Shown in pieces: positions 56,895 through 64,000 of a DNA stretch of 64,000 nucleotides. The stretch spans positions 1-64,000 of the forward strand of contig CAYQTA010000005.1 of the NCBI GenBank assembly GCA_964420365.1, written 5' to 3'. Numbering within the stretch: position 1 is the stretch's first letter; the number at the start of each line of letters is the position of its first letter. This DNA comes from JAMOQA01 sp964420365. Its GTDB lineage: Bacteria > Acidobacteriota > Polarisedimenticolia > J045. A program made the position numbers and the translations under genes. The notes under the pieces were generated by a model, which saw only the letters and a program-made list of their open reading frames with translations, did not search any database and was not told the DNA's origin.

Positions 56895-58268
56895 TCAGAG
56901 GGGTGCGAACCGGGCGGTGAAGTGGCGCAGGAAGGGGGCCTCGTAGGTGATCTTCATGCCGCGGAGCCTCTCCCGGTTCGCGAGCACCTCGGCGGCCGCC
57001 TCGATCACGTAGTCCATGTGGGACTGGGTGTAGACGCGCCGCGGGATCGCGAGGCGGACGAGCTCGAGCGGGGCCGGCCGTTCCTCGCCGGTCTCCGGGT
57101 CGCGACGGGCGAACATCACGGAACCGATCTCGCACGCCCGGATCCCGCCCACCCGGTACAGCTCGCAGGCGACGGCCTGGCCCGGGTACTGGAGGGGCGG
57201 CACGTGGGGCAGCATCGCGGCGGCGTCGATGAAGACGGCGTGCCCGCCGGGCGGCCGCAGCACCGGGACACCGGCCTCGTGCAGGCGGTCGGCAACGTAC
57301 TTCGTCGACGCGATCCGGTAGCGGAGGTAGTCCTCCTCGAGCCCCTCGTAGAGGCCCACGGCGATCGCCTCCAGGTCCCGGCCGGCGAGCCCCCCGTAGG
57401 TCGGGAACCCCTCGGTCAGGATCAGCAGGTCGCGCATCCGGCGGGCGAGGTCGTCGTCGTTCGTGCAGAGGAAGCCGCCGATGTTGACGATCGCGTCCTT
57501 CTTCGCCGACATCGTGCAGCCGTCGGCGTACGAGAAGACCTCGCGGGCGATGTCGATCGGGGCGCGGTCCTGCTGGCCTTCCTCGCGCGTCCTGATGAAC
57601 CAGGCGTTCTCGGCGAAGCGGCAGGCGTCCAGGTAGAAGGGGATGCCGTGGGAGCGACAGATCTCGCTGACCTTGCGGACGTTGGCGAGGGAAACCGGCT
57701 GGCCGCCGCCGGAGTTGTTCGTGATCGTCAGGAGGACGAGGGCGATCTTCTCCCGTCCGTGCTCGGCGATCAGCGCCTCGAGGGCGTCGGTGTCCATGTT
57801 GCCCTTGAAGGGGTGTTCCACCTGGGGCTGGCGGGCCTCCGGGATCGGGATGTCGATGGCGGTGGCCCCGGCCGCCTCCACGTTGGCGCGGGTCGTATCG
57901 AAGTGGGTGTTCGAGATCACGACCTGCCCTGGACGGATCATCGTCTGCGCGAGGATCCGCTCCGCCGCCCGGCCCTGGTGGGTGGGGATCACGTGGCGGA
58001 AGCCGGCGATGTCCTTGACCGCCGCCTCGAAACGCTCCCAGGAGCGGGCGCCGGCGTACGACTCGTCCCCTTCCATCAGGGCGGCCCACTGCCGGGAGCT
58101 CATCGCCCCGGTCCCCGAGTCGGTCAGCAGGTCGATCGTGATCTCCGTCGCGCGCAGCAGGAAGAGGTTCCAGTGGACGCGGCGCAGGGCTTCCTGCCGC
58201 TCGGCCAGGGTGCTCATCCCGATCGGCTCGACGGTCTTGATCCGGAACGGCTCGATGATCGTGCGCAT
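56895..58268 (-). CDS. tnaA: Beta-eliminating lyase (tryptophanase / tyrosine phenol-lyase family)
   Basis: PLP enzyme, 457 residues. EPFRIKTVEP, IDLLTDSGTGAMSSRQW, GDESYAGARS, VIPTHQGRAAERI, FDTTRANVEAAG, TNNSGGGQPVSLANVR, LDACRFAENAWFIR and the Schiff-base Lys in CTMSAKKDAIVNIGG. Several positions favour tryptophanase: GIRACEIGS has Ile where tyrosine phenol-lyases have Arg, and the end LRHFTARF has His as in tryptophanase. SYADGCTMS and length are more like tyrosine phenol-lyase. I call it tryptophanase-like with caution. TTGACC/GAGGAT promoter upstream; no tnaC leader or tnaB visible. Confidence 0.8.
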   Translation of the reverse strand: MRTIIEPFRIKTVEPIGMSTLAERQEALRRVHWNLFLLRATEITIDLLTDSGTGAMSSRQWAALMEGDESYAGARSWERFEAAVKDIAGFRHVIPTHQGRAAERILAQTMIRPGQVVISNTHFDTTRANVEAAGATAIDIPIPEARQPQVEHPFKGNMDTDALEALIAEHGREKIALVLLTITNNSGGGQPVSLANVRKVSEICRSHGIPFYLDACRFAENAWFIRTREEGQQDRAPIDIAREVFSYADGCTMSAKKDAIVNIGGFLCTNDDDLARRMRDLLILTEGFPTYGGLAGRDLEAIAVGLYEGLEEDYLRYRIASTKYVADRLHEAGVPVLRPPGGHAVFIDAAAMLPHVPPLQYPGQAVACELYRVGGIRACEIGSVMFARRDPETGEERPAPLELVRLAIPRRVYTQSHMDYVIEAAAEVLANRERLRGMKITYEAPFLRHFTARFAPL

Positions 58269-58308
58269 GAAAACTCCTCGCGGGCGCGGCTGCCCGCCGG
58301 GACGCCGC

Positions 58309-58337
58309 ATCCTCGCCTCGCGGGGCGCGGGGGTCAA
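58309..58337 (-). promoter_or_regulatory. Promoter of the tryptophanase-like gene
   Basis: Minus strand TTGACC (58337-58332), 17 bases, GAGGAT (58314-58309). About 34 bases to the ATG with GAGGAG in between. It lies directly after the HEAT/zinc protein stop. Confidence 0.55.
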
Positions 58338-58341
58338 GCGC

Positions 58342-60648
58342 TCACGTCGACCGGTCCCCGGGGACCGTGCCGCGGGGCACGAGCTTCCCCTGGCGGGCCA
58401 CCACCCGCGCCCGGAAGCCCGGGTCGCGCCGGTAGCGGCCCTGGCAACGGCGGCAGACCGGCCCGGGGGGCGAGCCGTCGTGGGGCAGGAGCACCGACCG
58501 GGAGAGGGTCGTCCGCGGGCGCACCTCGCCGCAGACGGCGCACCGGTAGGGTCCGTCGCCCGTGACCGGCCGCCTGCCGAGCACCTCGCCGAGACGGGTG
58601 CCCATCATGTAGGCGGCGAGGGCGCTTTCCTCCTCGGGGGACGGGTCGTGGAGGAAGATCCCCGGCCAGGTTCGGAGCCGCATCTCCGCCGCCGGCCCGG
58701 CCGGAAGGGTCGGGGAGTCGAGCAGTTCGCGGCCGTCGGCCCGGGGGTCCGCGAGGCACCGGCCCGGGCACCGTCCGCAGAACTCCTCGACGAGCGTGCG
58801 GGTGGCACCGACGAGCAGGGAGAGCAGCCAGGCGTGGTCCGGGTCGGAGGCCTGGGAGGGAAAGTCCACCTGCTCGAGGACCCGCCGGTAGACCCGTTCG
58901 AGGCCGTCGAGGGCCGGCCGTTCGCGGGACGGGTCCCGGCGGACGGCGGCGAGGACCTCCCGGGCGCCGGCCCGGGCAAGGGCGAAGACGGTTCCCTGGA
59001 CCTGGTCGGCGGTCGGCCGCTCGAGGGAGGGGATGCGGGAGTGCCAGACGTCCATCGCCCTGGCGAGGATCGTCGCGAGCTCGATGGTGAAGACCCTGCC
59101 GCGCGTGATCTTCCGGTCCCCGTAAAGGATGCGGGCCACGTCGTGGCGCTCGGGCCCCTCGGGGACCGGGGTGAAGAAGTAGTGCCCCGGGTGGAGGCTC
59201 TCCTCGAGCATCCGCCGCACGAGCGCCGTTCGGGCGAAACCGCCGGTGGCGATCGCCATCGCCGTCGCCAGGGCGATGGCCGCGTACTCCCGCTCGCCGG
59301 CCAGGGCGTGAACCGTCGCGTTGTGGCGAAGCATCCGGACGAGGCGCCGGGGCTCGTGCTCGGCGACCAGCCGGCGCGCCGCCTCGTCGACCAGGTCCGC
59401 GCTCGGCCTGCGGTCCGTGGTGCAGGTCCGCAGGACCTCGAGGCGCAGGTCGTCCAGCTCGTGGTCGCCGGCGTCGTAGAACCAGCCGGCGTAGCCGGGA
59501 TGTTCCAGGAGCTCGGCGGAGCGGTCCCGGAGCCCCGGGTCGAGGGGGATCGCGGGCGGGGAGGGCAACCGCGGCCGCAGGTCGGCGAGGGGATCGAGAA
59601 TGCGGCGGGCCGCCTCGTGGTCGAGGGGAAACTCCCGGCCGTCCTGCTCGTCGCGGCGCTCCGCGGTGAGGAGGAGGCCGAGGGCCTCCGGCACCGGCAG
59701 GGGATAGAGGAGCGACCGGGGGGCCCCGCCTTCCGCGTCCTCTTCGCCGGTGCCGAGGGCGTCGTAGTGGTCGACCTCCGAGCCGGTCAGGGGAAGGGCG
59801 TCCCGCACCCCGGTCAGCAGGTTGACGACGAAGACCGCGCTCTTCGGTCGTCTCCCGGGCAGGCGGAAGTCGAACCGGAGGGGAAAGCTCCCCGTTCCGT
59901 CGCAGAAGCCCACCCGGGCGGACCAGCCGGCGGGGACCGTCTCCGGGTCCGCCGTCGCGGCGAGCGCCGCGAGGGCGCCGGTGACGATATCGGCCTCCTC
60001 CGGGTCGAGAGGACGTACCCGCCGCATCGCCGCCCGCACCGCCGGGTGGGGGACGCGGGCGAGTCCCTCGAGGAGGAAGATCCTGAGGTCCGGATCCTCC
60101 TCCACCTCGAGGAGCATCTCGAAGACGGCGGCCCGCCCCTCCGGTTCCGTCAGCTCGCGGTCCTGGAGCGCGATCCAGCGGGCGCGTTCCTCGGGTGACG
60201 CGTCCAGGTACAGGCGGACCAGGGGGGCGCGGAGAGTCGGTTCGTCGGCGACGAAACGGGCCTGCCACCGGAGGATGCGGGTGGAGATGTCGGGGGCTGT
60301 CAGCAGGCCGGCCCGGTCCTGGCCGAGCAGCACCAGCGCACTGGCGACCCGGGCGGACTCGGGGGCGTCCGGATCGTTGGCCACCGCGGCCAGGGCCGGA
60401 TGGTCCTCCGGCTCGGCCAGGCGGCCGAGCAGCTCGAGGGCGACGATTTCGTCCCGGACCCGTCCTTCCCGGTGGAGCCGGAGAAGCTGGCGGACGGCGA
60501 TCCGCCGCCGCCGGCGAAGGGCGGCGAGCGTCTTCTCGAAGCGGTCCGGGGTCGGCTCCTCGCGGCCGAGGAGGCGCGCGAGCAGGTCGCGCACCTCGCG
60601 GCGCACCGCGAACGCCCCCGGATCCACGGGTTCCCGCCCCTCGCTCAT
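58342..60648 (-). CDS. Large HEAT-like protein with C-terminal zinc-binding motifs
   Basis: 768 residues, function unknown. The first ~230 residues are alpha-helical repeats (VRDEIVALELLGRLAEPEDH, VRAAMRRVRPLDPEEADIV) of HEAT type, with PDAPESARVASALVLLG. A central domain includes DGTGSFPLRFDFRLPG and SAVFVVNLLTGVRDALPLTG. Further along are RRLVRMLRHNATVHAL and a Cys cluster EEFCGRCPGRC (about 620-630). Near the C terminus YRCAVCGEVRPRTTL and GPVCRRCQGRYRR give two CxxC pairs, a probable zinc ribbon. The ATG at 60648 has TATTCT 6 bases upstream and no Shine-Dalgarno site, so it may be leaderless. It belongs to no family I can name. Confidence 0.7.
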   Translation of the reverse strand: MSEGREPVDPGAFAVRREVRDLLARLLGREEPTPDRFEKTLAALRRRRRIAVRQLLRLHREGRVRDEIVALELLGRLAEPEDHPALAAVANDPDAPESARVASALVLLGQDRAGLLTAPDISTRILRWQARFVADEPTLRAPLVRLYLDASPEERARWIALQDRELTEPEGRAAVFEMLLEVEEDPDLRIFLLEGLARVPHPAVRAAMRRVRPLDPEEADIVTGALAALAATADPETVPAGWSARVGFCDGTGSFPLRFDFRLPGRRPKSAVFVVNLLTGVRDALPLTGSEVDHYDALGTGEEDAEGGAPRSLLYPLPVPEALGLLLTAERRDEQDGREFPLDHEAARRILDPLADLRPRLPSPPAIPLDPGLRDRSAELLEHPGYAGWFYDAGDHELDDLRLEVLRTCTTDRRPSADLVDEAARRLVAEHEPRRLVRMLRHNATVHALAGEREYAAIALATAMAIATGGFARTALVRRMLEESLHPGHYFFTPVPEGPERHDVARILYGDRKITRGRVFTIELATILARAMDVWHSRIPSLERPTADQVQGTVFALARAGAREVLAAVRRDPSRERPALDGLERVYRRVLEQVDFPSQASDPDHAWLLSLLVGATRTLVEEFCGRCPGRCLADPRADGRELLDSPTLPAGPAAEMRLRTWPGIFLHDPSPEEESALAAYMMGTRLGEVLGRRPVTGDGPYRCAVCGEVRPRTTLSRSVLLPHDGSPPGPVCRRCQGRYRRDPGFRARVVARQGKLVPRGTVPGDRST

Positions 60649-60722
60649 GGGCCGAGAATAGCCCGCCCCCGGGGGGGCGGCCAGCCGCCGGCCCGGGGGC
60701 GCGTGCCGCCGGGGAGCGTTCC

Positions 60723-60750
60723 TTGCCGGGTCCCGGTTTCCCCGTACCTT
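60723..60750 (+). promoter_or_regulatory. Promoter of the PEBP-family gene
   Basis: TTGCCG (60723-60728), 16 bases, TACCTT (60745-60750). The ATG at 60760 is about 9 bases after the -10, so the message would have little or no leader. Confidence 0.45.
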
Positions 60751-60759
60751 CCGAGTGCC

Positions 60760-61302
60760 ATGGACGTGCGCCTCGGCCTGCCGATCCTGCTTCTCGTCGT
60801 CGCCGTCGCCCTCGTGGGCTCGGTGGAGGAGTCGCTGCGCCCGTCCGCCGACCAGTTCACCCTGTGGCCGGGTGGTCCGGCCGGGGGCGGGTTCACCGCG
60901 CTTGCCGTCGCGGCCCGGATGGAGGCGAGCCCGGAGCTCGAGTGGGGCGCTCCCCCGCCCGGGACGGAAAGCCTCGCGCTGGTGGCGGTCGACCTGGATG
61001 CTCCCGGGGGCGCGGAGCCGTTCTGGGCGGTCTGGAACATCCCGGCGTCGCGCCGGCGCCTCGCCCCCGGCCTGCCCGCGGTGCGGCGGCTGCCGGACGG
61101 GGCGGCCCAGGCGAACCGCCAGGGCGGCGCCGGCTGGAGCCCGGGGCCGCGGCAGGATGGGCCGCTCTTCCACCGGGTGCGTTTCGTCCTGTTCGCCCTT
61201 CCGGGGAAGCTCGCCCTCCCGGAGGACGCGGATGCCGCGCGCGTCGCCCGGGAGGCTTCTCTCCGCGCGCTGGCCGTGACGAGCTGGTCGGTGGGAGGCT
61301 AG
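60760..61302 (+). CDS. YbhB/YbcL-type PEBP-family protein
   Basis: 180 residues, phosphatidylethanolamine-binding protein fold. An N-terminal hydrophobic helix (LPILLLVVAVALVGSVEE) gives export or anchoring. ASPELEWGAPPPGTESLALV, VDLDAPGGAEPFWAVWNIP (the D-P-D-A-P-like and W-x-x-x-N-I-P signatures) and GGAGWSPGPRQDGPLFHRVRFVLF match the bacterial family (usual HDPDAP reads DLDAPGG; YGGPCPP reads WSPGPRQDG). The ligand pocket is thus altered. Role unknown. The 3' end overlaps the convergent small gene by 4 bases. Confidence 0.78.
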   Translation: MDVRLGLPILLLVVAVALVGSVEESLRPSADQFTLWPGGPAGGGFTALAVAARMEASPELEWGAPPPGTESLALVAVDLDAPGGAEPFWAVWNIPASRRRLAPGLPAVRRLPDGAAQANRQGGAGWSPGPRQDGPLFHRVRFVLFALPGKLALPEDADAARVAREASLRALAVTSWSVGG

Positions 61303-61568
61303 CGGGGGCGGATGCCGGAGGGACGTTCCCTCGAGGGCGCCTCCTCCCGGACGTGTCCGAGCCGGCTGACCGCGTGCTGGATCTTCTTGCGAAAGCCCCT
61401 GATGTCCAGGGCGTCGAGGCGGGCCCGGGCCTCGTCGAGGATCGCCGCGATCTCGTCGAGGCCCTTCTCGGCGACCACCGCCCGCACCTCGGCGAGACGC
61501 GAACGGAGGGTTCCGAGCTCGCCGATCGTCAGGTTGTTCAGGACGTCGATCAGGGCCTTCTTGTCCAT
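61299..61568 (-). CDS. Small helical hypothetical protein, 89 residues
   Basis: Entirely helical with heptad-like pattern: DKKALIDVLNNLTIGELGTL, RSRLAEVRAVVAEKGLDEIA, AILDEARARLDALDIRGFRK, then a basic tail RERPSGIRPR. Could be a short coiled coil. ATG follows GGAGGCTGCCG. Lies between convergent PEBP gene and the divergent topoisomerase gene. No family recognised. Confidence 0.6.
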   Translation of the reverse strand: MDKKALIDVLNNLTIGELGTLRSRLAEVRAVVAEKGLDEIAAILDEARARLDALDIRGFRKKIQHAVSRLGHVREEAPSRERPSGIRPR

Positions 61569-61666
61569 CGGCAGCCTCCGGTTGCGCCCCGCGGGAGGCG
61601 GGTGCCGGAGATTGTAGCCGGGCGTCCCGGGCCCGCAATCGAGGGGTCCGGCGGGCGGAATCCGGG

Positions 61667-61695
61667 TTTCCCGGGCGGCGCCGGACCGCTATCCT
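61667..61695 (+). promoter_or_regulatory. Promoter candidate for topoisomerase VI B
   Basis: TTTCCC (61667-61672), 17 bases, TATCCT (61690-61695), with the ATG 10 bases after the -10 (61706). No Shine-Dalgarno sequence is visible, so a leaderless transcript is plausible. The -35 is weak. Confidence 0.4.
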
Positions 61696-61705
61696 TGGCG
61701 CCGCC

Positions 61706-63430
61706 ATGACGACGACCGGAGCGAGGACGACGAAGCGGACGGGCCGCCGAAAGGCGAAGGCGGTCCAGCCCTCCCTGTTCGAGTCGGCGGCGTCTCCCGC
61801 CGACGAGCCGTCGCCGGCCCCCGCGAGGCCGGCCCGGACGGGGGAGGCGGGAACCGGGAAGAAGGGGCGAGGCCGACGGGCCGCCGGGGCCCGGGAAATG
61901 GCGGCCCGGCAGCGGGACATCTCGGTCTCCGAGTTCTTCACGAAGAACCGGCACCTGCTCGGTTTCGACAACCCGCGCAAGGCGCTCCTGACGACGGTGA
62001 AAGAAGCTGTCGACAACGCCCTCGACGCCTGCGAGGAGGCGGGCATCCTCCCGGAGATCGACGTCGTCGTGGAGGAGATCGCCGAGGACCGGTTCCTCGT
62101 CAGCGTTCGGGACAACGGCCCGGGCATCGTGAAGGAACAGGTCCCGAAGATCTTCGGGAAGCTGCTCTACGGGTCGAAGTTCCACCGCTACCGCCAGTCC
62201 CGGGGCCAGCAGGGGATCGGCATCTCCGCCGCCGGGATGTACGGCCTCCTGACCACGGGCCGCCCGGTCCGCATCGTCTCGCGCACCGGTCCGCACCGGC
62301 CCGCGCACCTCTACGAGATCGCGATCGACACGCGGCGGAACCGCCCGGAGATCCTGAAGGACGAGGTCCTCGACGATCCGCCGTTCGAGCGGGGCACGGA
62401 GGTGACGATCGCCCTCGAGGGGTCCTTCACCCGGGGACGGCGCAGCGTCGACGAGTACCTGGAGCTGACCGCCCTCGCCAACCCCCACGCGACCCTGCGG
62501 TACCGACCGCCGAAGGGGGACCCGGTGGCCTGGGAGCGGGTCGTCGAGGAGCTGCCCCCCGAGCCGCGGGAGATCCGGCCGCATCCGCACGGCGTCGAGC
62601 TGGGGACGCTGCTCAAGATCCTGCGGGACAGCAAGGAACGCCACCTGGCCACGGCGCTGATGGGGAACTTCTCCCGGGTCAGCGCGAAGGTTGCGGCGGA
62701 GATCTGCCGGGTGGCCGGGGTTTCCCCGAAGGCGAGCCCGCGCACCCTGGACACCCGGGCGGTCGAGAAGCTCTACCGGGCGATCCCGAAGGTGAAGATC
62801 CTCTCCCCGCCGACGAACTGCCTCGCCCCGATCGGGGCCGAACTGATCGAGAAGGCGATGCGGGAGCGGATCGACGCGGAGTTCTTCGCGTCCTGCTCCC
62901 GGAGCCCGTCGGTCTACCGGGGAAATCCCTTCCTCGTCGAGGTCGGGCTCGCCTACGGCGGGAAGCTCCCCGCCGACCAGCTCGTCGACATCAGCCGCTT
63001 CGCGAACCGGGTGCCGCTCCTCTACCAGGCCGGGGCCTGCGCGATCACGAAGGCGGTGATCCAGACCAACTGGAAGTCGTACGGGCTCCAGCAGTCCAGG
63101 GGGGCACCGCCCACCGGCCCGGTCGTGCTGTTCGTGCACCTGGCGTCGGTCTGGGTGCCGTTCACATCGGAGAGCAAGGAGGCGATCGCCTCCTACCCGG
63201 AGATCATCAGGGAGATACGCCTGGCGCTGATGGAGGTCGGTCGGGCCCTAGGCCGGTACGTGCGCCGGCGCCAGCGGATCGCCGCCGAGCAGAAGAAGCG
63301 CAGCTACATCACGAAGTACATCCCGGAGATCGGCATCGCGTTGCAGGAGATCCTCGGCCTCACCGACCGCCAGCGGGACGAGGCGGTCGAGGAGCTGAAG
63401 GGGATCCTCGAGCGTTCCCGCCGGATGTAG
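61706..63430 (+). CDS. top6B: DNA topoisomerase VI subunit B
   Basis: GHKL-ATPase subunit of the type IIB topoisomerase that, with the A subunit, relaxes and decatenates DNA. 574 residues. A ~65-residue basic/Pro-Ala N-terminal extension precedes DISVSEFFTKNRHLLGFDNP. Then the N box EAVDNALDACEEAG (Glu100, Asn104), G1 box VRDNGPGIV (Asp136), LYGSKFHRYRQSRGQQGIGI (G2), the H2TH-like middle (FSRVSAKVAAEICRVAGVSP) and the transducer with switch Lys457 in QTNWKSYGLQQSRG. It ends with a helical region and no obvious C-terminal Ig-like domain. The A subunit gene is not adjacent. Mainly archaeal and plant, sporadic in bacteria. Confidence 0.95.
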   Translation: MTTTGARTTKRTGRRKAKAVQPSLFESAASPADEPSPAPARPARTGEAGTGKKGRGRRAAGAREMAARQRDISVSEFFTKNRHLLGFDNPRKALLTTVKEAVDNALDACEEAGILPEIDVVVEEIAEDRFLVSVRDNGPGIVKEQVPKIFGKLLYGSKFHRYRQSRGQQGIGISAAGMYGLLTTGRPVRIVSRTGPHRPAHLYEIAIDTRRNRPEILKDEVLDDPPFERGTEVTIALEGSFTRGRRSVDEYLELTALANPHATLRYRPPKGDPVAWERVVEELPPEPREIRPHPHGVELGTLLKILRDSKERHLATALMGNFSRVSAKVAAEICRVAGVSPKASPRTLDTRAVEKLYRAIPKVKILSPPTNCLAPIGAELIEKAMRERIDAEFFASCSRSPSVYRGNPFLVEVGLAYGGKLPADQLVDISRFANRVPLLYQAGACAITKAVIQTNWKSYGLQQSRGAPPTGPVVLFVHLASVWVPFTSESKEAIASYPEIIREIRLALMEVGRALGRYVRRRQRIAAEQKKRSYITKYIPEIGIALQEILGLTDRQRDEAVEELKGILERSRRM

Positions 63431-63441
63431 CCGCGTCGCCC

Positions 63442-64000
63442 TCAGTCCGGGGCGAGGTAGGTGCCCGCCCCGAGGGCGGCGCGGTACTCCGCGAGAAGGT
63501 CGGCGTTCCCGTCGGCGGCCGACCGCTCCCGGAGTCCCGTCTCCGCCCGGGCGGCGAGTTCCGCCGCGTCCCATCCGAAACCGGCGAGAACTGTGGCCGC
63601 GGGCTCGGGAGGGACGATTCGTTCGACCCGCGGATTCCCCTCGTCGTCGACCGTGACGTGGATCTCCGCCGGGGCACCGAGCAGGTTGTGCTGGTCGCCC
63701 ATCACGTCCTGGTAGGCCCCGAGCAGGCAGATGGCGAGATCGTAGGGGCGGCCGCCGGGGCAGCCCTCCGGCTCGTGCAGGTCGAGGGCCTCCCGGACCT
63801 CCTTGACGTCGATGAATCGCTCGATCGCGCCATCGGAGTCGCAGGTGATGTCGACGAGGCTCGCGCGAACCGTCGGTTCCTCGCGGAGCCGGCGCAGCGG
63901 GACGACCGGGAAGAGCTGGTCGAGGGCCCAGTGGTCCGGGGCGGCCTGGAAGACCGAGAAGTTGACGATGTACTTCTCGTGGAGCGCCTTTTCGAGCTGC
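63442..64000 (-). CDS. speA: Biosynthetic arginine decarboxylase, C-terminal part (runs off the window)
   Basis: Minus-strand reading frame open to the right edge; 185 codons plus one base are seen. The residues read YIVNFSVFQAAPDHWALDQL, FPVVPLRRLREEPTVRASLV, DITCDSDGAIERFIDVKEV, LAICLLGAYQDVMGDQHNLL and GAPAEIHVTVDDEGN, which match the SpeA C-terminal domain including the CDSDG pyridoxal-phosphate site region and GAYQDxMGDxHNLFG. SpeA decarboxylates arginine to agmatine. The start and most of the barrel are outside the window. Convergent with the topoisomerase gene, 11 bases apart. Confidence 0.93.
   Translation of the reverse strand, partial: QLEKALHEKYIVNFSVFQAAPDHWALDQLFPVVPLRRLREEPTVRASLVDITCDSDGAIERFIDVKEVREALDLHEPEGCPGGRPYDLAICLLGAYQDVMGDQHNLLGAPAEIHVTVDDEGNPRVERIVPPEPAATVLAGFGWDAAELAARAETGLRERSAADGNADLLAEYRAALGAGTYLAPD

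Noticed and set aside
60661..62127. Upstream extension of the 768-residue HEAT/zinc gene to a start near 62127
   Set aside because: The added part is antisense to PEBP and topoisomerase genes and is low-complexity. ATG at 60648 with a -10 box directly before it is preferred.

Overview
The window comes from a very GC-rich (by eye around 70% or more), compactly coded bacterium with two membranes. An Omp85-type outer-membrane protein, several lipoproteins with a lipobox, an EnvC-like M23 protein, RseP and a SPOR-like protein point to a diderm. DUF4388 (PATAN) proteins, one of them fused to a J domain and TPRs, HEAT-repeat proteins and a DNA topoisomerase VI B subunit would fit Myxococcota-, Planctomycetota- or similar lineages. 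I cannot fix the phylum from sequence alone. No insertion sequence, prophage, CRISPR array or rRNA operon is visible. No stretch above 300 bases lacks a gene. Many starts are GTG, and many neighbouring genes overlap by 4 bases (GTGA/ATGA).

Layout. 1-8.4 kb (+): nfo, then queE, a DASS/SLC13 transporter, queA, tgt, a calcineurin-like phosphoesterase, a ureohydrolase and an HDOD protein. queA to the ureohydrolase are translationally coupled. 8.5-12.9 kb (+): HEAT-repeat lipoprotein, class I aminotransferase, large membrane/TPR protein. 13.0-16.5 kb (-): a GntR(YtrA-like)-ABC transporter operon with a clear palindromic operator, then a membrane protein with a metzincin-like motif that has lost its Glu, divergent from a tiny degenerate nucleotidyltransferase-like gene. 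16.9-22.0 kb (-): PilT-like ATPase, DUF4388-J-TPR protein, gluzincin-TPR protein and SPOR-like protein. 22.1-25.0 kb: nadB (+), lepB and a LOG-like gene (-). 25.1-30.8 kb (+): TlpA-like lipoprotein, second lipoprotein, then the envelope block uppS-cdsA-dxr-rseP.

30.8-36.2 kb: small hypothetical and SpoU methyltransferase (-), then a threonylcarbamoyl-AMP synthase, an AlkP-superfamily enzyme with an inserted membrane hairpin and an EnvC-like protein (+). 36.3-41.8 kb: trxB and a HAD enzyme (-), then a DUF4388 protein, recG and an EamA transporter (+). 41.8-46.7 kb (-): rho-rpoZ with a good promoter, followed at 4 bases by an aldolase/short-chain-dehydrogenase fusion and then an LsrF-like aldolase. 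46.7-49.2 kb (-): cutA, a degenerate phosphoesterase and an Omp85 protein. 49.3-51.5 kb (+): eno, ftsB, initiator tRNA with its own consensus promoter and intrinsic terminator, DUF1820. 51.6-64 kb: thioredoxin-TPR protein, hypothetical, arginine deiminase, HAD phosphatase, FmdB-type zinc ribbon, HTH-TPR regulator, tryptophanase-like lyase, a 768-residue HEAT/zinc protein, PEBP-family protein, small helical protein, topoisomerase VI subunit B, and the C-terminal part of arginine decarboxylase running off the end.

Themes. Housekeeping functions dominate: queuosine tRNA modification, isoprenoid and phospholipid supply, envelope assembly, RNA polymerase and termination, glycolysis and division. 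No classical defence island is present. The most unusual content is (i) the topoisomerase VI B gene with no A subunit beside it, (ii) several fold-retaining proteins whose catalytic motifs are degraded, (iii) an aldolase pair attached to the rho-rpoZ operon, and (iv) promoter architecture: -10 boxes that contain the upstream gene's stop codon, and -10 boxes only 6-10 bases before the start codon (leaderless candidates). Coordinates of starts are my choices from reading frame, Shine-Dalgarno sequence and family alignment recalled from memory; no search was run.
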